DNA of 34,940 bases from an uncultured Lachnospiraceae bacterium (GCA_947629585.1 CANREH010000025.1:1-34940), one strand, 5' to 3'; numbered from the stretch's first letter, positions 1 to 8,470 are shown. Made by a program: numbers and translations. The notes: a model not told the origin generated them from the sequence alone.

Positions 1-1077
1 CAAGTATTACAAAGTACGATTGAAGGCTTAAGGGGGATTACAAGAGTAGATATCTGTGTCATGGATACGGAAGGGAAACCGTTGGCGACGACGATTACCA
101 ATCTGGAGGAATATGAGGAAGCTGTGCTTGCTTTTGTAAAGTCGCCTGCTGACAGCCAGGTGCTCCAGGGATTTCAGTTTTTTAAAGTATTTGATGACAG
201 CCAGTTGGAGTATATCCTGCTTGCAAGAGGCGAGAGCGAAGATGTGTATATGATTGGCAAGATTGCCGCTTTCCAGATCCAGAATCTGTTAGTCGCTTAC
301 AAAGAGCGCTACGATAAAGATAATTTCATTAAGAATTTACTGCTTGATAACCTGCTGCTTGTGGACATTTATAACCGTGCCAAGAAGCTCCATATCGAGA
401 CAGAAGTAAAACGTGTGGTATTTTTAATTGAAACAAAGGCAGAGAAAGACAGCAGCGCATTGGAAACAGTAAGGGGGCTGTTTTCTTCCAAAAGCAAGGA
501 TTTTATTACGGCTGTGGATGAGAAGAACATTATACTGGTAAAGGAATTAAAACAGAACGAAACTTATGACGATTTGCAGAAAACAGCGAGAATGCTTCTG
601 GATATGCTGAATACAGAGGCCATGACGCAGGTGCATATTGCATTCGGCACGATTGTGGATGAGATTAAGGATGTGTCCCGCTCTTATAAAGAAGCGAAGA
701 TGGCGCTGGATGTAGGAAAGATTTTTTACAGTTCAAGAAATGTGGTAGCTTACAGTAACCTGGGGATTGGCAGATTGATTTACCAGCTTCCGATGCCGTT
801 GTGCAAGATGTTCATCCGTGAGATCTTCGACGGGAAATCGCCGGATGAATTTGACGAGGAGACGCTTACTACGATTAACAAATTTTTTGAAAACAGCCTG
901 AATGTATCGGAAACTTCCCGGCAGCTTTATATACACAGGAATACACTTGTTTACCGTCTTGATAAGCTCCAAAAAAGCACCAATCTGGATCTGCGCGTCT
1001 TTGAAGACGCTATTACCTTTAAAATTGCACTGATGGTAGTAAAGTATATGAAGTATATGGAAAGCCTGGAATATTAA
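1..1077 (+). CDS. CdaR/PucR-family transcriptional regulator, 5' truncated
   Basis: The reading frame is open from the first base of the window, so the gene starts upstream; the ATG at position 61 is internal. The last ~55 residues look like the PucR/CdaR C-terminal helix-turn-helix: a run around NVSETSRQLYIHRNTLVYRL followed by a short helix with LRVFEDAITFKIALM. The middle part (about residues 180-250 counted from position 61) resembles the GGDEF-like region found in sugar-diacid regulators. Members of this family activate carbohydrate-acid, purine or amino-acid catabolic genes; the target here cannot be told, because no catabolic gene is adjacent. The gene is followed by a strong intrinsic terminator, so it is the last gene of its transcript. 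Family assignment is confident, specificity unknown. Confidence 0.85.
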   Translation, partial: QVLQSTIEGLRGITRVDICVMDTEGKPLATTITNLEEYEEAVLAFVKSPADSQVLQGFQFFKVFDDSQLEYILLARGESEDVYMIGKIAAFQIQNLLVAYKERYDKDNFIKNLLLDNLLLVDIYNRAKKLHIETEVKRVVFLIETKAEKDSSALETVRGLFSSKSKDFITAVDEKNIILVKELKQNETYDDLQKTARMLLDMLNTEAMTQVHIAFGTIVDEIKDVSRSYKEAKMALDVGKIFYSSRNVVAYSNLGIGRLIYQLPMPLCKMFIREIFDGKSPDEFDEETLTTINKFFENSLNVSETSRQLYIHRNTLVYRLDKLQKSTNLDLRVFEDAITFKIALMVVKYMKYMESLEY

Positions 1078-1100
1078 AGAAAGGAATTTCCTAAGACACA

Positions 1101-1138
1101 AAAAAGTCACATGACTACGGTTGTCATGTGACTTTTTT
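1101..1138 (+). terminator. Intrinsic terminator of the CdaR-like gene
   Basis: A perfect 10-bp stem (GTCACATGAC at 1106-1115 with GTCATGTGAC at 1123-1132) is extended by an A-run on the left and ends in six T on the right. Its right arm also contains the -35 box of the ftsE promoter. Confidence 0.9.
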
Positions 1139-1149
1139 CGTTGTATAAT
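1121..1149 (+). promoter_or_regulatory. Promoter for ftsEX, overlapping the upstream terminator
   Basis: TTGTCA (1121-1126), a 17-base spacer and TATAAT (1144-1149). The -35 hexamer lies in the loop and right arm of the preceding terminator hairpin. Confidence 0.75.
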
Positions 1150-1150
1150 A

Positions 1151-1265
1151 TGACTTGAGTCATGACTGGAGGGGGGACTCAGCGAAGCTGGGGAGAGTCC
1201 TTGAGTCTAAAAGAGGCCCAGCACAGCATAAGAAAGTAATCTATGGAAAAGGATGAAAACTGTTC
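1151..1265 (+). promoter_or_regulatory. Structured 5' leader of ftsE
   Basis: About 110 bases separate the promoter from ftsE. The leader holds a palindrome AGTCATGACT (1158-1167) and a hairpin GGACTC (1175-1180) / GAGTCC (1195-1200) with an inner AGC-GAA-GCT. Further GAGTC copies near 1157 and 1203 could pair with the same GACTC, so alternative folds are possible. I do not recognise a known riboswitch class. Confidence 0.4.
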
Positions 1266-2054
1266 ATGGAAGTTAATAATTATAAAAACAAATTGTCATT
1301 AGACAAAAATAAGACGTTAATTGTAAAGGAGCTGGTTCACAACCACGAGCGCGGCGGAGCGAGGCCGGCGATTGTGATGAAGAATGTCAGCAAGACATAT
1401 AAGAGCAACAGTACCCCGGCGATTATGAATATTTCTTTCCGGGTGGAGCGGGGGGAGTTTGTCTTTATCGTAGGCCCGAGCGGTTCCGGAAAGTCCACGA
1501 TCCTGCGCCTGCTGATGAAGGAGATTGAGCCGAGCCAGGGGGGAATTTATGTAGACGGGAAGGACACGACGAAGCTGAAACGCCACCAGATCCCGTATCT
1601 TCGGAGGAAGCTTGGGGTAGTGTTCCAGGATTTCCGCCTGCTGAAAAACCGGAATGTATTTGACAATGTGGCGTTTGCGCAGCGTGTTATCGGAGCGGAT
1701 ACCAAGACGATTAAAAGGCGTGTCCCGTCGGTGCTTTCGATTGTCGGCATTCTGGAGAAGCACCAGAAGTTCCCAAGACAGCTATCCGGCGGCGAGCAGC
1801 AGAGGGTAGCGCTGGCAAGGGCGATTGTAAACGATCCCATGATTTTGCTATGCGACGAGCCGACAGGCAACCTTGACCCGAAAAATTCCTGGGAAATCAT
1901 GGCATTGCTGGACGAAATTAACCAGAAAGGGACGACGGTCATTGTCGTTACCCATAATATGGATATTGTCAATGCCATGCACAAGCGTGTGATTACGATT
2001 AATAAAGGCGTGCTCATCAGCGATCAAAAAGAAGGCGGGTATAGAGATGAATAG
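1266..2054 (+). CDS. ftsE: Cell-division ABC transporter ATP-binding protein FtsE
   Basis: This is the cytoplasmic ATPase that, with FtsX, controls peptidoglycan hydrolysis at division or elongation sites. Visible motifs: Walker A GPSGSGKST (residues 70-78), signature LSGGEQQR (173-180), Walker B ILLCDE (193-198) and the switch histidine in VTHN. The chosen start gives 262 residues, about 35 more than usual for FtsE; the extra N-terminus is lysine-rich and charged. An internal ATG at 1377 (MKNVSKTY) would give the usual length, but neither start has a clear ribosome binding site, so the start is uncertain. The stop overlaps the ftsX start by 8 bases, which indicates translational coupling. 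Confidence 0.93.
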   Translation: MEVNNYKNKLSLDKNKTLIVKELVHNHERGGARPAIVMKNVSKTYKSNSTPAIMNISFRVERGEFVFIVGPSGSGKSTILRLLMKEIEPSQGGIYVDGKDTTKLKRHQIPYLRRKLGVVFQDFRLLKNRNVFDNVAFAQRVIGADTKTIKRRVPSVLSIVGILEKHQKFPRQLSGGEQQRVALARAIVNDPMILLCDEPTGNLDPKNSWEIMALLDEINQKGTTVIVVTHNMDIVNAMHKRVITINKGVLISDQKEGGYRDE

Positions 2055-2961
2055 TTTCAGCAATAATTTATTTTACAGCATTAAGCAGGGGATTTTAAGC
2101 ATAAAAAGAAACAGCCGTTTTTCCCTGGCTTCTATTGGCACGATGATGGCAAGCCTGTTTTTATTTGGTATTTTTTACTGCGTTGTGGTGAATTTTACTT
2201 ATATTGTAAAAAATGCAGAAACCAATGTCGGCATTACCATATTTTTTGATGCAGGCATAAGCAAAGCGAAGATTGACGATATCGGGGAAAAGATAAGGGC
2301 AAGGGATGAGGTGGAAAGCTGTACCTTTATTTCCGCGGACGAAGCCTGGGAGCAGTTTCAGACAGATTATTTTGGAAGGGACAAGGATGTGCTGGAAACC
2401 TTTGGGAATGATAACCCGCTGGAAGAGTCTTCTTCCTATGAGGTGTTTCTTGCGGACGTGACAAAGCAGAAGGAGCTGGTTGCCTATATTGAGAGCCTGG
2501 ACGGTGTCAGGCAGGTCAACAGCTCCGAGAGCATAGCGGAGGGGCTCACCAGCTTTAACAGGCTGTTAAGCTATGTATCCGGCGCGATTATGCTCATCCT
2601 TATGGGAGTTTCCGTCTTTTTGATCAGCACGACGGTCAATATGGGGATTTCCGTCCGGAGGGAAGAGATCGGAATTATGAAATTAATCGGGGCAACGGAT
2701 TTTTTTATCCGCGCTCCGTTTATTGTGGAAGGCATGATCATTGGGCTGATTGGCTCGGTTCTTCCGCTGGGTATTGTTTTTATCATGTATAAAAAAGTTG
2801 TGGCATATATTATATCGAAATTTACGATTTTATCCGATTACCTGGTATTTATGAAAGCGGAAGATATCTTTCTGGTGCTGGTTCCGCTGTCCATGCTGAT
2901 TGGTCTGGGGATTGGTTTTGCAGGCAGCTTTTTTACGGTGAAAAAGCACCTGAAGGTATAA
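2047..2961 (+). CDS. ftsX: Cell-division protein FtsX (permease-like)
   Basis: Membrane partner of FtsE: 304 residues, the usual length. A first membrane segment lies near residues 24-50, followed by an extracellular domain of about 120 residues (the part that contacts cell-wall hydrolases or their activators in studied bacteria), then three hydrophobic segments near 170-200, 220-250 and 270-300, as in MacB/FtsX-fold permeases. The start overlaps the ftsE stop by 8 bases. FtsX does not transport but passes ATPase movement to the wall hydrolase machinery. The gene after it is a serine protease, not the coiled-coil M23-type activator often found next to ftsEX in Clostridia. Confidence 0.93.
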   Translation: MNSFSNNLFYSIKQGILSIKRNSRFSLASIGTMMASLFLFGIFYCVVVNFTYIVKNAETNVGITIFFDAGISKAKIDDIGEKIRARDEVESCTFISADEAWEQFQTDYFGRDKDVLETFGNDNPLEESSSYEVFLADVTKQKELVAYIESLDGVRQVNSSESIAEGLTSFNRLLSYVSGAIMLILMGVSVFLISTTVNMGISVRREEIGIMKLIGATDFFIRAPFIVEGMIIGLIGSVLPLGIVFIMYKKVVAYIISKFTILSDYLVFMKAEDIFLVLVPLSMLIGLGIGFAGSFFTVKKHLKV

Positions 2962-2976
2962 AGCCTGCCGGTTTCT

Positions 2977-2996
2977 ATCCTGCCTTATGGCAGGAT
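2977..2996 (+). other. Intergenic hairpin between ftsX and the S41 protease
   Basis: ATCCTGCC-TTAT-GGCAGGAT is a perfect 8-bp stem with a 4-base loop. Only a short ATTT follows, so it is a poor terminator; it may protect or modulate the distal mRNA. Confidence 0.45.
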
Positions 2997-3044
2997 ATTT
3001 ACATATACAGGGAAAATTGGAAAAGAAAGGAAAGGGAAAAGCGC

Positions 3045-4322
3045 ATGAGAAGGCACAGGTTCAGCGGCTATGGCTATAGGGACAGGGATCCGAAGAAGCA
3101 TGAATTTTTATCGGGTTTTCTTGTCGGGGTTTCCTTAATTATCATAGTGTTTGCGGTGATTTTGGATATTGCCGTCTGGAAATACGGGGACACGCTGGAA
3201 AGTATTTATGTCCTTGCCAAAAATGCAGTCGTGGCATCGGACAAAGACGGGGAGGAGCTTAAGTTTTCCAGTAACGAGGTGGCGGCGAAGCTGGATATGC
3301 TGAATGCTTATATTGAACAGTATTATCTCCATGATAACGATCCGGAGGCGGAAAAAGAAGCCGTTTACAAAGCGGTCCTTTCTTCTCTTGGCGATCCGTA
3401 TTCCGTTTACTATACGCCGGAGGAGTACCAGAGCACGGACGAGCGGTTTGAAGGAAGCTATGTCGGAATCGGCGTGACGGCGTTTTATGATAAAGAAAAG
3501 GAAGAGATTTCCGTGGAAGAGGTGACGGAAGGAAGCGGCGCCGATCTCGCAGGCATCCAGAAGGGCGATATCTTTTATGAAGTGGAAGGGGAAAAGGTAG
3601 CAGGGATGGAGCTTTCAGAGCTTGCCTCGAAGCTGAAAGGAAAGGAAGGAAGCTTTGTAACTGTGTCTGTCCTGCGCGGCGGGGAAAAAGAGAAAAAGGA
3701 TTTTTCTGTGGAGCGCAGGGAAGTTCTGTTGGAAACCGTTTCTTATCGGATGTTAGAGGATCATATCGGTTATCTTGCCATTTCCGGTTTTTCCAAGACG
3801 TCGCCGAAGCAGTTCAATCAGGCGATAGAAGCGCTGCTTTCCGAAGGAATGGAAGGGATGGTGATCGATCTCCGCAATAATGGCGGGGGCAGCCTCTCTG
3901 CCTCGGTGGATATGCTTGACCGCCTTCTGCCGAAGGGACTGTTGGTTTATACGAAGACAAAGGACGGGAAGGAGAAAAAGTATTTTTCCACGAATAAGGA
4001 AAGCTTTGATAAGCCGTTTGCCGTTCTGATTAACGGGGAGAGCGCCAGCGCGTCGGAAATCTTTGCGGGAGCGATCAAGGACAGGAAGGCGGGTACTTTA
4101 GTAGGGACGACCAGCTTCGGGAAAGGGATTGTGCAGAAGATTTATGAGCTGGACGACGGTTCCGCCGTGAAGCTGACCAACTCCGAATATTTTACCCCGA
4201 ATGGGAATAATATCCACGGGATCGGGATTGAGCCGGATATCGCGGTAGAGATGGATGCGGAAAGCGGGGAGGATTTGCAGTTGGAAAAAGCGGTGGAGGT
4301 GGTAAAAAAAGATTTGGAATAA
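3045..4322 (+). CDS. S41-family C-terminal processing protease (CtpA/CtpB type) with PDZ domain
   Basis: Exported serine protease of 425 residues. It has a short arginine-rich cytoplasmic tail and a signal-anchor helix (about 24-46), an N-terminal helical part, a PDZ domain (about 130-225) and an S41 core. The Ser-Lys-Gln catalytic set is visible: S335 in GESASASEIF, K360 in TSFGKGIVQ and Q364. The 25- and 4-residue spacings are those of Bacillus subtilis CtpB. The start follows AGGAAAGGG. The family trims membrane or secreted proteins, including sporulation and cell-wall factors; the position after ftsEX suggests an envelope or division substrate. The natural substrate cannot be read from the sequence. 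Confidence 0.9.
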   Translation: MRRHRFSGYGYRDRDPKKHEFLSGFLVGVSLIIIVFAVILDIAVWKYGDTLESIYVLAKNAVVASDKDGEELKFSSNEVAAKLDMLNAYIEQYYLHDNDPEAEKEAVYKAVLSSLGDPYSVYYTPEEYQSTDERFEGSYVGIGVTAFYDKEKEEISVEEVTEGSGADLAGIQKGDIFYEVEGEKVAGMELSELASKLKGKEGSFVTVSVLRGGEKEKKDFSVERREVLLETVSYRMLEDHIGYLAISGFSKTSPKQFNQAIEALLSEGMEGMVIDLRNNGGGSLSASVDMLDRLLPKGLLVYTKTKDGKEKKYFSTNKESFDKPFAVLINGESASASEIFAGAIKDRKAGTLVGTTSFGKGIVQKIYELDDGSAVKLTNSEYFTPNGNNIHGIGIEPDIAVEMDAESGEDLQLEKAVEVVKKDLE

Positions 4323-4333
4323 TTAACTTGCTG

Positions 4334-4362
4334 TTGAATTTTGTCGATGGTTATTTTATAAT
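4334..4362 (+). promoter_or_regulatory. Promoter for the chemoreceptor gene
   Basis: TTGAAT (4334-4339), 17-base spacer, TATAAT (4357-4362), about 60 bases before the start codon. Confidence 0.7.
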
Positions 4363-4421
4363 AGGAGATGGGTTTGGGAGAGTGTTTGTTTCATTAAATT
4401 AATAGAAATGGGGTTTCCGGT

Positions 4422-6128
4422 ATGAAATTGAAGACGAAAATTTTAATGATTGCGCTGCTGCCTGTCCTGCTGCTTGGGATCGGAGTGTTCTTAGTTACGG
4501 CGGATCGGATGGCAAAGGGAATTTACAGCCAGGTCTATGAAGGAATGGGCGCGACTTCCATAGCCGTAAGGAATATTTTTGAGGCAGGCGGTTATCAGGG
4601 CGAATACCGCATTGATGAGAATGGGTATTTCTGGAAAGGGTATATGCTCAATATTTCCCGTGCGGACAGCATTGTAGATAAGATTAAGGAGGAAACGGGG
4701 ATTGACGTAGGCATTTATTATGGGGATGCGTTAAAGCTGACCTCCATTACCGACGAAAACGGCGTTCGGCAGACGGACGCAACGGCGTCGGAGCATATCG
4801 CGGATGTCGTTATGAAACAGGGGATGATTTACCGGGCGAGGAATTTCGATGTCCTGGGGGAAAAGTCCATTGTATATTACCGCCCGCTTTACCAGGATGG
4901 ATCGAATGAGATTATCGGCATGATTTCTCTTGGGATGTCGATGGACCCGATTAAGGCTACGATTAATGAGATCCGTCTCCAGATTCTGGTAATTATTATT
5001 GTCGTTGTTATTTTAACGATATTGGTTGTAGTGCTTTTGGTAAATCAGATTGTATCTGCACTGGATAAGGGCATGGGTGTCCTTGACCAGCTTTCCAAAG
5101 GAAATTTAAACACGGATTTGGATCAGAAGATTTTAAAAAGAAAAGACGAGATTGGCGCGCTGGGGCAGGGAATCCTTAATCTGAAGAATGAACTGCAGAA
5201 GATGATTGGGATGATCCGGGACAAGAGCCGGAACTTAAATGAAGAGTCCAGCGAGCTGCAGCGCCTTTCCAGCAATGTCCACGGCATTATGAAGGAAGTG
5301 GACAAGGCGGCGCAGGAGATGGGCAAGAGCAGTGCAGGGCAGGCGGAGGATGCCGCCAAAGCCAGTGAGAATGTCGCCATCATGGGAGACATGATCGGAG
5401 AGAATAACCAGGAAGTGAAGAAGCTCAGCGAGATTTCCAATACCATGAAAAAGGTGTCGAAGCAGGCGGTACAGGAACTGGAAGGGTTAAACCTTGTCAT
5501 GCAGAATGTCAGGGAGTCCATTGCGTATCTGTCCGAGCAGACGGGGCTTACGGAAAGTTCCGTGGAGAAGATCGGCACAGCGACAGAGATGATTTCCGCC
5601 ATTGCTTCCGAAACCAGCCTGTTATCGTTAAATGCAAGCATCGAAGCGGCGCGGGCGGGCGAACAGGGAAAAGGGTTTGCTGTCGTCGCTTCCGAGATTC
5701 AGAAGCTGTCGGAGCAGTCCAATGAGGCGGTCGAGGATATCCGGGTGATGATTGAGAACCTGACGACCAATTCCGGCAATACCATGCAGCGTATGGCGGA
5801 GGTCCGTTCCGCAGTAGAGCAGCAGGAGAGAAACATTAAAAAGACGGAGCAGGCTTTTGACAGCGTGCAGTCCGGTATTAATGAATCGGTAACGCGCATG
5901 GAGGCGATTTTAGAGAAGACAAAGCACATGGAGGAAGTCAGGACGGATACGGTGGATACCGTACAGAGTTCTGCGGCGATTGCAGAAGAGAATGCGGCCA
6001 GCATTGAGGAAATTATGGCAAGCGTGGAAAGTATCTATAATGATCTTGGGACAATCTCAAAGAGAACGGCTTACTTAGGGGAACTTTCTAAGGATATGAA
6101 CGACAGTATTGACGTATTTAAGGGATAA
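4422..6128 (+). CDS. Methyl-accepting chemotaxis protein
   Basis: Transmembrane chemoreceptor of 568 residues. TM1 is at about 7-26, then an extracellular sensor of about 155 residues that looks like a single Cache domain ([11 protein letters not shown] and VYYRPLYQ segments), TM2 at about 186-208, a HAMP linker, and a long helical signalling domain. The highly conserved hairpin tip, the CheA/CheW contact region, is at about 390-432 ([20 protein letters not shown]). The C-terminus has no CheB/CheR docking pentapeptide. It has its own promoter and is followed by an intrinsic terminator, so it is monocistronic. Ligand unknown. No flagellar genes are in the window; a lone cheY lies far downstream. 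Confidence 0.92.
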   Translation: MKLKTKILMIALLPVLLLGIGVFLVTADRMAKGIYSQVYEGMGATSIAVRNIFEAGGYQGEYRIDENGYFWKGYMLNISRADSIVDKIKEETGIDVGIYYGDALKLTSITDENGVRQTDATASEHIADVVMKQGMIYRARNFDVLGEKSIVYYRPLYQDGSNEIIGMISLGMSMDPIKATINEIRLQILVIIIVVVILTILVVVLLVNQIVSALDKGMGVLDQLSKGNLNTDLDQKILKRKDEIGALGQGILNLKNELQKMIGMIRDKSRNLNEESSELQRLSSNVHGIMKEVDKAAQEMGKSSAGQAEDAAKASENVAIMGDMIGENNQEVKKLSEISNTMKKVSKQAVQELEGLNLVMQNVRESIAYLSEQTGLTESSVEKIGTATEMISAIASETSLLSLNASIEAARAGEQGKGFAVVASEIQKLSEQSNEAVEDIRVMIENLTTNSGNTMQRMAEVRSAVEQQERNIKKTEQAFDSVQSGINESVTRMEAILEKTKHMEEVRTDTVDTVQSSAAIAEENAASIEEIMASVESIYNDLGTISKRTAYLGELSKDMNDSIDVFKG

Positions 6129-6155
6129 AAAAAGTCAAGGGGAAGATAAAGTAAT

Positions 6156-6182
6156 AAAAGCCGTCTGTGCAGGCGGCTTTTA
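6156..6182 (+). terminator. Terminator after the chemoreceptor gene
   Basis: Ten-bp stem AAAAGCCGTC / GGCGGCTTTT with a 6-base loop, ending in T4. It ends about 22 bases before the next start codon, so the next gene needs readthrough or a promoter I could not find. Confidence 0.8.
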
Positions 6183-6203
6183 TGCTGGAGAGGATAAGGA
6201 GTT

Positions 6204-6935
6204 ATGATAGAAGCGGCATTATGTGATGATGAGACTGAAATTTTAGACAGATTGGAAAAGCAGATTCAGAAGTATGCGGCGGGAAAGCAGCTTGATATCA
6301 GAATAGAGAAATATCAGAGCTCAAGGGCTTTGGCAGACCGTTTAAAGGAAGGGGCAGTATACCAGTTCTATATTCTGGATATGCTGATGCCGGAAATGGA
6401 CGGGATTGCGCTGGGGAAAGAGATCCGGAGCCGGGATTCTTCGGCGGTCATTATTTACCTGACCTCGTCGGCAGATTTTGCATTTCAGGCATTTGGCGTA
6501 TTCGCACAGAGATATTTACTGAAGCCGATCCAGAAAAAGGATTTAGAGGAGGCGTTGGAGGCCGGCATAGGCCCTTTTATGAAAAAGCAGGAGACGCTTC
6601 CTGTCAATACTCCGAAGGGAATCCGTAAAATTTTATACCGGGAGATAGAATATGTGGAAAATATTTCCCGCACGCTGCATATCCATACGACGGACGGGCA
6701 GGAAATTGTCAGCCGTTTCCTGCGGCAGTCTTTTGAAAATGAAATTAAAGAATTGTTAGACTGCAGAGATTTTCTGCAGATACATAAGTCCTTTGTCGTT
6801 AATCTGCGGCATATCAAAATCTATGGGCCGTATGCCGTCACCATGCAGTCGGGAGAGGAGCTTCCGATTAGCAAAAGCAGGCAGGTCGAGGTAAAGAGGC
6901 GTTACCTGGGGTACGTTTCGGAAGAGCCTCTGTGA
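6204..6935 (+). CDS. LytTR-family response regulator (AgrA-like)
   Basis: Two-domain regulator of 243 residues. The receiver domain has acidic residues D8/D9, the phospho-acceptor D59 (YILDMLMPEMDG), a T/S switch in YLTSSADF and the lysine in LLKPIQ. The LytTR DNA-binding domain occupies about 137-240 (IEYVENISRTLHIHTTDG and FLQIHKSFVVNLRHI). Such proteins bind paired short direct repeats and control peptide quorum sensing, bacteriocins or autolysis. The start follows AAGGAG. The sensor kinase begins ~30 bases downstream, so they form a cognate pair. No AgrB/AgrD-like genes are adjacent, so the signal is not evident. Confidence 0.92.
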   Translation: MIEAALCDDETEILDRLEKQIQKYAAGKQLDIRIEKYQSSRALADRLKEGAVYQFYILDMLMPEMDGIALGKEIRSRDSSAVIIYLTSSADFAFQAFGVFAQRYLLKPIQKKDLEEALEAGIGPFMKKQETLPVNTPKGIRKILYREIEYVENISRTLHIHTTDGQEIVSRFLRQSFENEIKELLDCRDFLQIHKSFVVNLRHIKIYGPYAVTMQSGEELPISKSRQVEVKRRYLGYVSEEPL

Positions 6936-6972
6936 CAGCTTGTGTATGATGAAATAAAAAAGGATGAAGGAT

Positions 6973-8313
6973 ATGGGATTTTTACATCTTTTTGTTTTGA
7001 TTAATTCCACGGTTTTTATGATGCTGTATTTTATGACTTTCCTGGTCTTAAAATATTCCCTGAAAAAAACAATAGCCATCTGCACTGTCTGTACAATCGT
7101 CAATGTCCTGTCGGAAATTGTAAGAATGAAATATTTTCTTACGGACGGGTGGGCGATTCTTGTGTTTAATGCGGCGCAGATTGTTTTGGTCCAGGGGACG
7201 GCGCTGCTCATTGCGAAAAACAAAGACAGCTATACGGTATTTCTTGGCCTTAGCTCTTCTAATTTTATCTGGATAGGGAATGCTACTGCCATGCTGGTAA
7301 AGCTGTTTACCGGAATGGATATCTTTGCCAATATTGTAGGGATTTTTGTGAATATTGCGGTGCTTCTTTTAATGGCGGTGACGACAAGGGATGCTTTGGT
7401 TACCGTGCTGAGCAAAGGAATCCGCTGGTGGATGTGCCTGATTCCGTGCCTGTGCTATATGACGTTTTATTTTCTCCTTTATTTCCCGGTTTCCTATGCC
7501 CAGAGCCCAAGCAATATCTTTGCGGGGATTACCCTGATGATGACTATGATTGTACTGTATATCGTGGTGATCAAATATCTTCATTCCCGGATGGAGGAGA
7601 AATATCTTCTCTGGGGAAATCTTGCGCTCAATGCCTATGCAAAAGGCGTGGAAGTGCAGTCAGAGGCAGTCGAGGCGGCGCAGAAGGAGTTCCGCGTTAT
7701 GCGCCATGACATCAGGCATAAGGATGTCCTTCTGCTGGAGCTTTTGCGCGATAAAAAATATGAAGAGGCAGAGCAGATTTTGAGCAGGGATCTTGACGAC
7801 ATCGAGCACAGCAAGGTGAAAAGGTACTGCGAAAATGTGATTATTAACAGCATTATGAGCGGCATGGCGAGAAAAGCGGAGAGCATGGATGTCAAACTGC
7901 GGATTTTAAGTGCCGTTCCGGAATACCAGGAAATCAACGACAGGGAATTTGCCATCCTGATCGCGAACCTGATTGAGAACGCCCTGATCGCGGTCAGGGA
8001 TTTGGAAGAAAAAGACCGGGTGGTGGAGTTTAAGGTAAAAAATATCCGAGGGGAAAAGATGATTCTGGAGGTAAAGAATCCCTGCTATCAGGAAGTGGAA
8101 TTTTCAAAAATTACAGGGCTTCCGGTTTCCCATAAAGGGGAGGATCATGGGTTCGGCATGATAAGCGTGCAGGAATTTGTGAAAAAATACCACGGGGATA
8201 TTGACTGCTATGTGGAAAATAATGAATTTGTGATCCGGATCTTTGTTGATTTTATGGGGGGGGGTATAACCGGAAATTTGGGAAAAGAAAGAAAAAAGAA
8301 AGCTTATAAATAA
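6973..8313 (+). CDS. GHKL-domain sensor histidine kinase (AgrC-like)
   Basis: Membrane sensor kinase paired with the preceding LytTR regulator. The N-terminal ~205 residues are hydrophobic with roughly six membrane segments. A linker helix then leads to the phospho-acceptor H245 in RHDIRHKD, the N-box NLIENALIAV and the G-box HGFGMISVQEF, which places it in the GHKL class of AgrC/ComD-type peptide sensors. An ATG at 6964 is also in frame, but AAGG lies directly against it; the ATG at 6973 has better spacing. The last codons follow a run of nine G (8256-8264) and encode a basic, lysine-rich tail that most relatives lack; a one-base change there alters the C-terminus. Confidence 0.9.
   Translation: MGFLHLFVLINSTVFMMLYFMTFLVLKYSLKKTIAICTVCTIVNVLSEIVRMKYFLTDGWAILVFNAAQIVLVQGTALLIAKNKDSYTVFLGLSSSNFIWIGNATAMLVKLFTGMDIFANIVGIFVNIAVLLLMAVTTRDALVTVLSKGIRWWMCLIPCLCYMTFYFLLYFPVSYAQSPSNIFAGITLMMTMIVLYIVVIKYLHSRMEEKYLLWGNLALNAYAKGVEVQSEAVEAAQKEFRVMRHDIRHKDVLLLELLRDKKYEEAEQILSRDLDDIEHSKVKRYCENVIINSIMSGMARKAESMDVKLRILSAVPEYQEINDREFAILIANLIENALIAVRDLEEKDRVVEFKVKNIRGEKMILEVKNPCYQEVEFSKITGLPVSHKGEDHGFGMISVQEFVKKYHGDIDCYVENNEFVIRIFVDFMGGGITGNLGKERKKKAYK
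8256..8264 (+). repeat. Homopolymer of nine G inside the kinase C-terminus
   Basis: G9 at 8256-8264. With eight G the frame stops almost at once (…MGGV); with ten G a different basic tail of similar length is read. Length variation would change only the tail. Confidence 0.85.
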
Positions 8314-8337
8314 AGTTGTTTTTACTTAAACTTTCAT

Positions 8338-8470
8338 GCCGGGCATGCCCGGCGCTGCCATGAATAAAAGCCCACCGGGGAGCTTCGTGCTTTCGCACTC
8401 CCGCTCCCCTGCCCATATTCGCAAATCGTGCTGCTCTCATTCGTTCGCATCACTGTTTTGCTCATATGGG
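8338..8470. repeat. Compound inverted-repeat block between convergent genes
   Basis: This block fills most of the 210-base gap between the kinase gene and the minus-strand zinc-finger gene. It has three nested units. Unit 1 is a perfect 16-base palindrome GCCGGGCATGCCCGGC (8338-8353). Unit 2 is GGGGAGC (8377-8383) / GCTCCCC (8403-8409) with inner GTGC/GCAC. Unit 3 is CCCATAT (8412-8418) / ATATGGG (8464-8470), continued inward across a 2x2 loop by GCAAA (8421-8425) / TTTGC (8457-8461). There is no T-run typical of a terminator and no plausible gene. It may be a dispersed intergenic repeat or a structured RNA. Confidence 0.6.

Noticed and set aside
6204-8313. Complete Agr-type quorum-sensing locus
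   Set aside because: The kinase and regulator are AgrC/AgrA-like, but no AgrB-like protease or small signal-peptide gene was found on either side.
8252-8440. Minus-strand reading frame through the palindromic block
   Set aside because: It overlaps strong inverted repeats, has no ribosome binding site and resembles no protein.
8338-8470. CRISPR array
   Set aside because: The repeats are inverted and of different sequence; there is no regular spacing of direct repeats here or elsewhere in the window.
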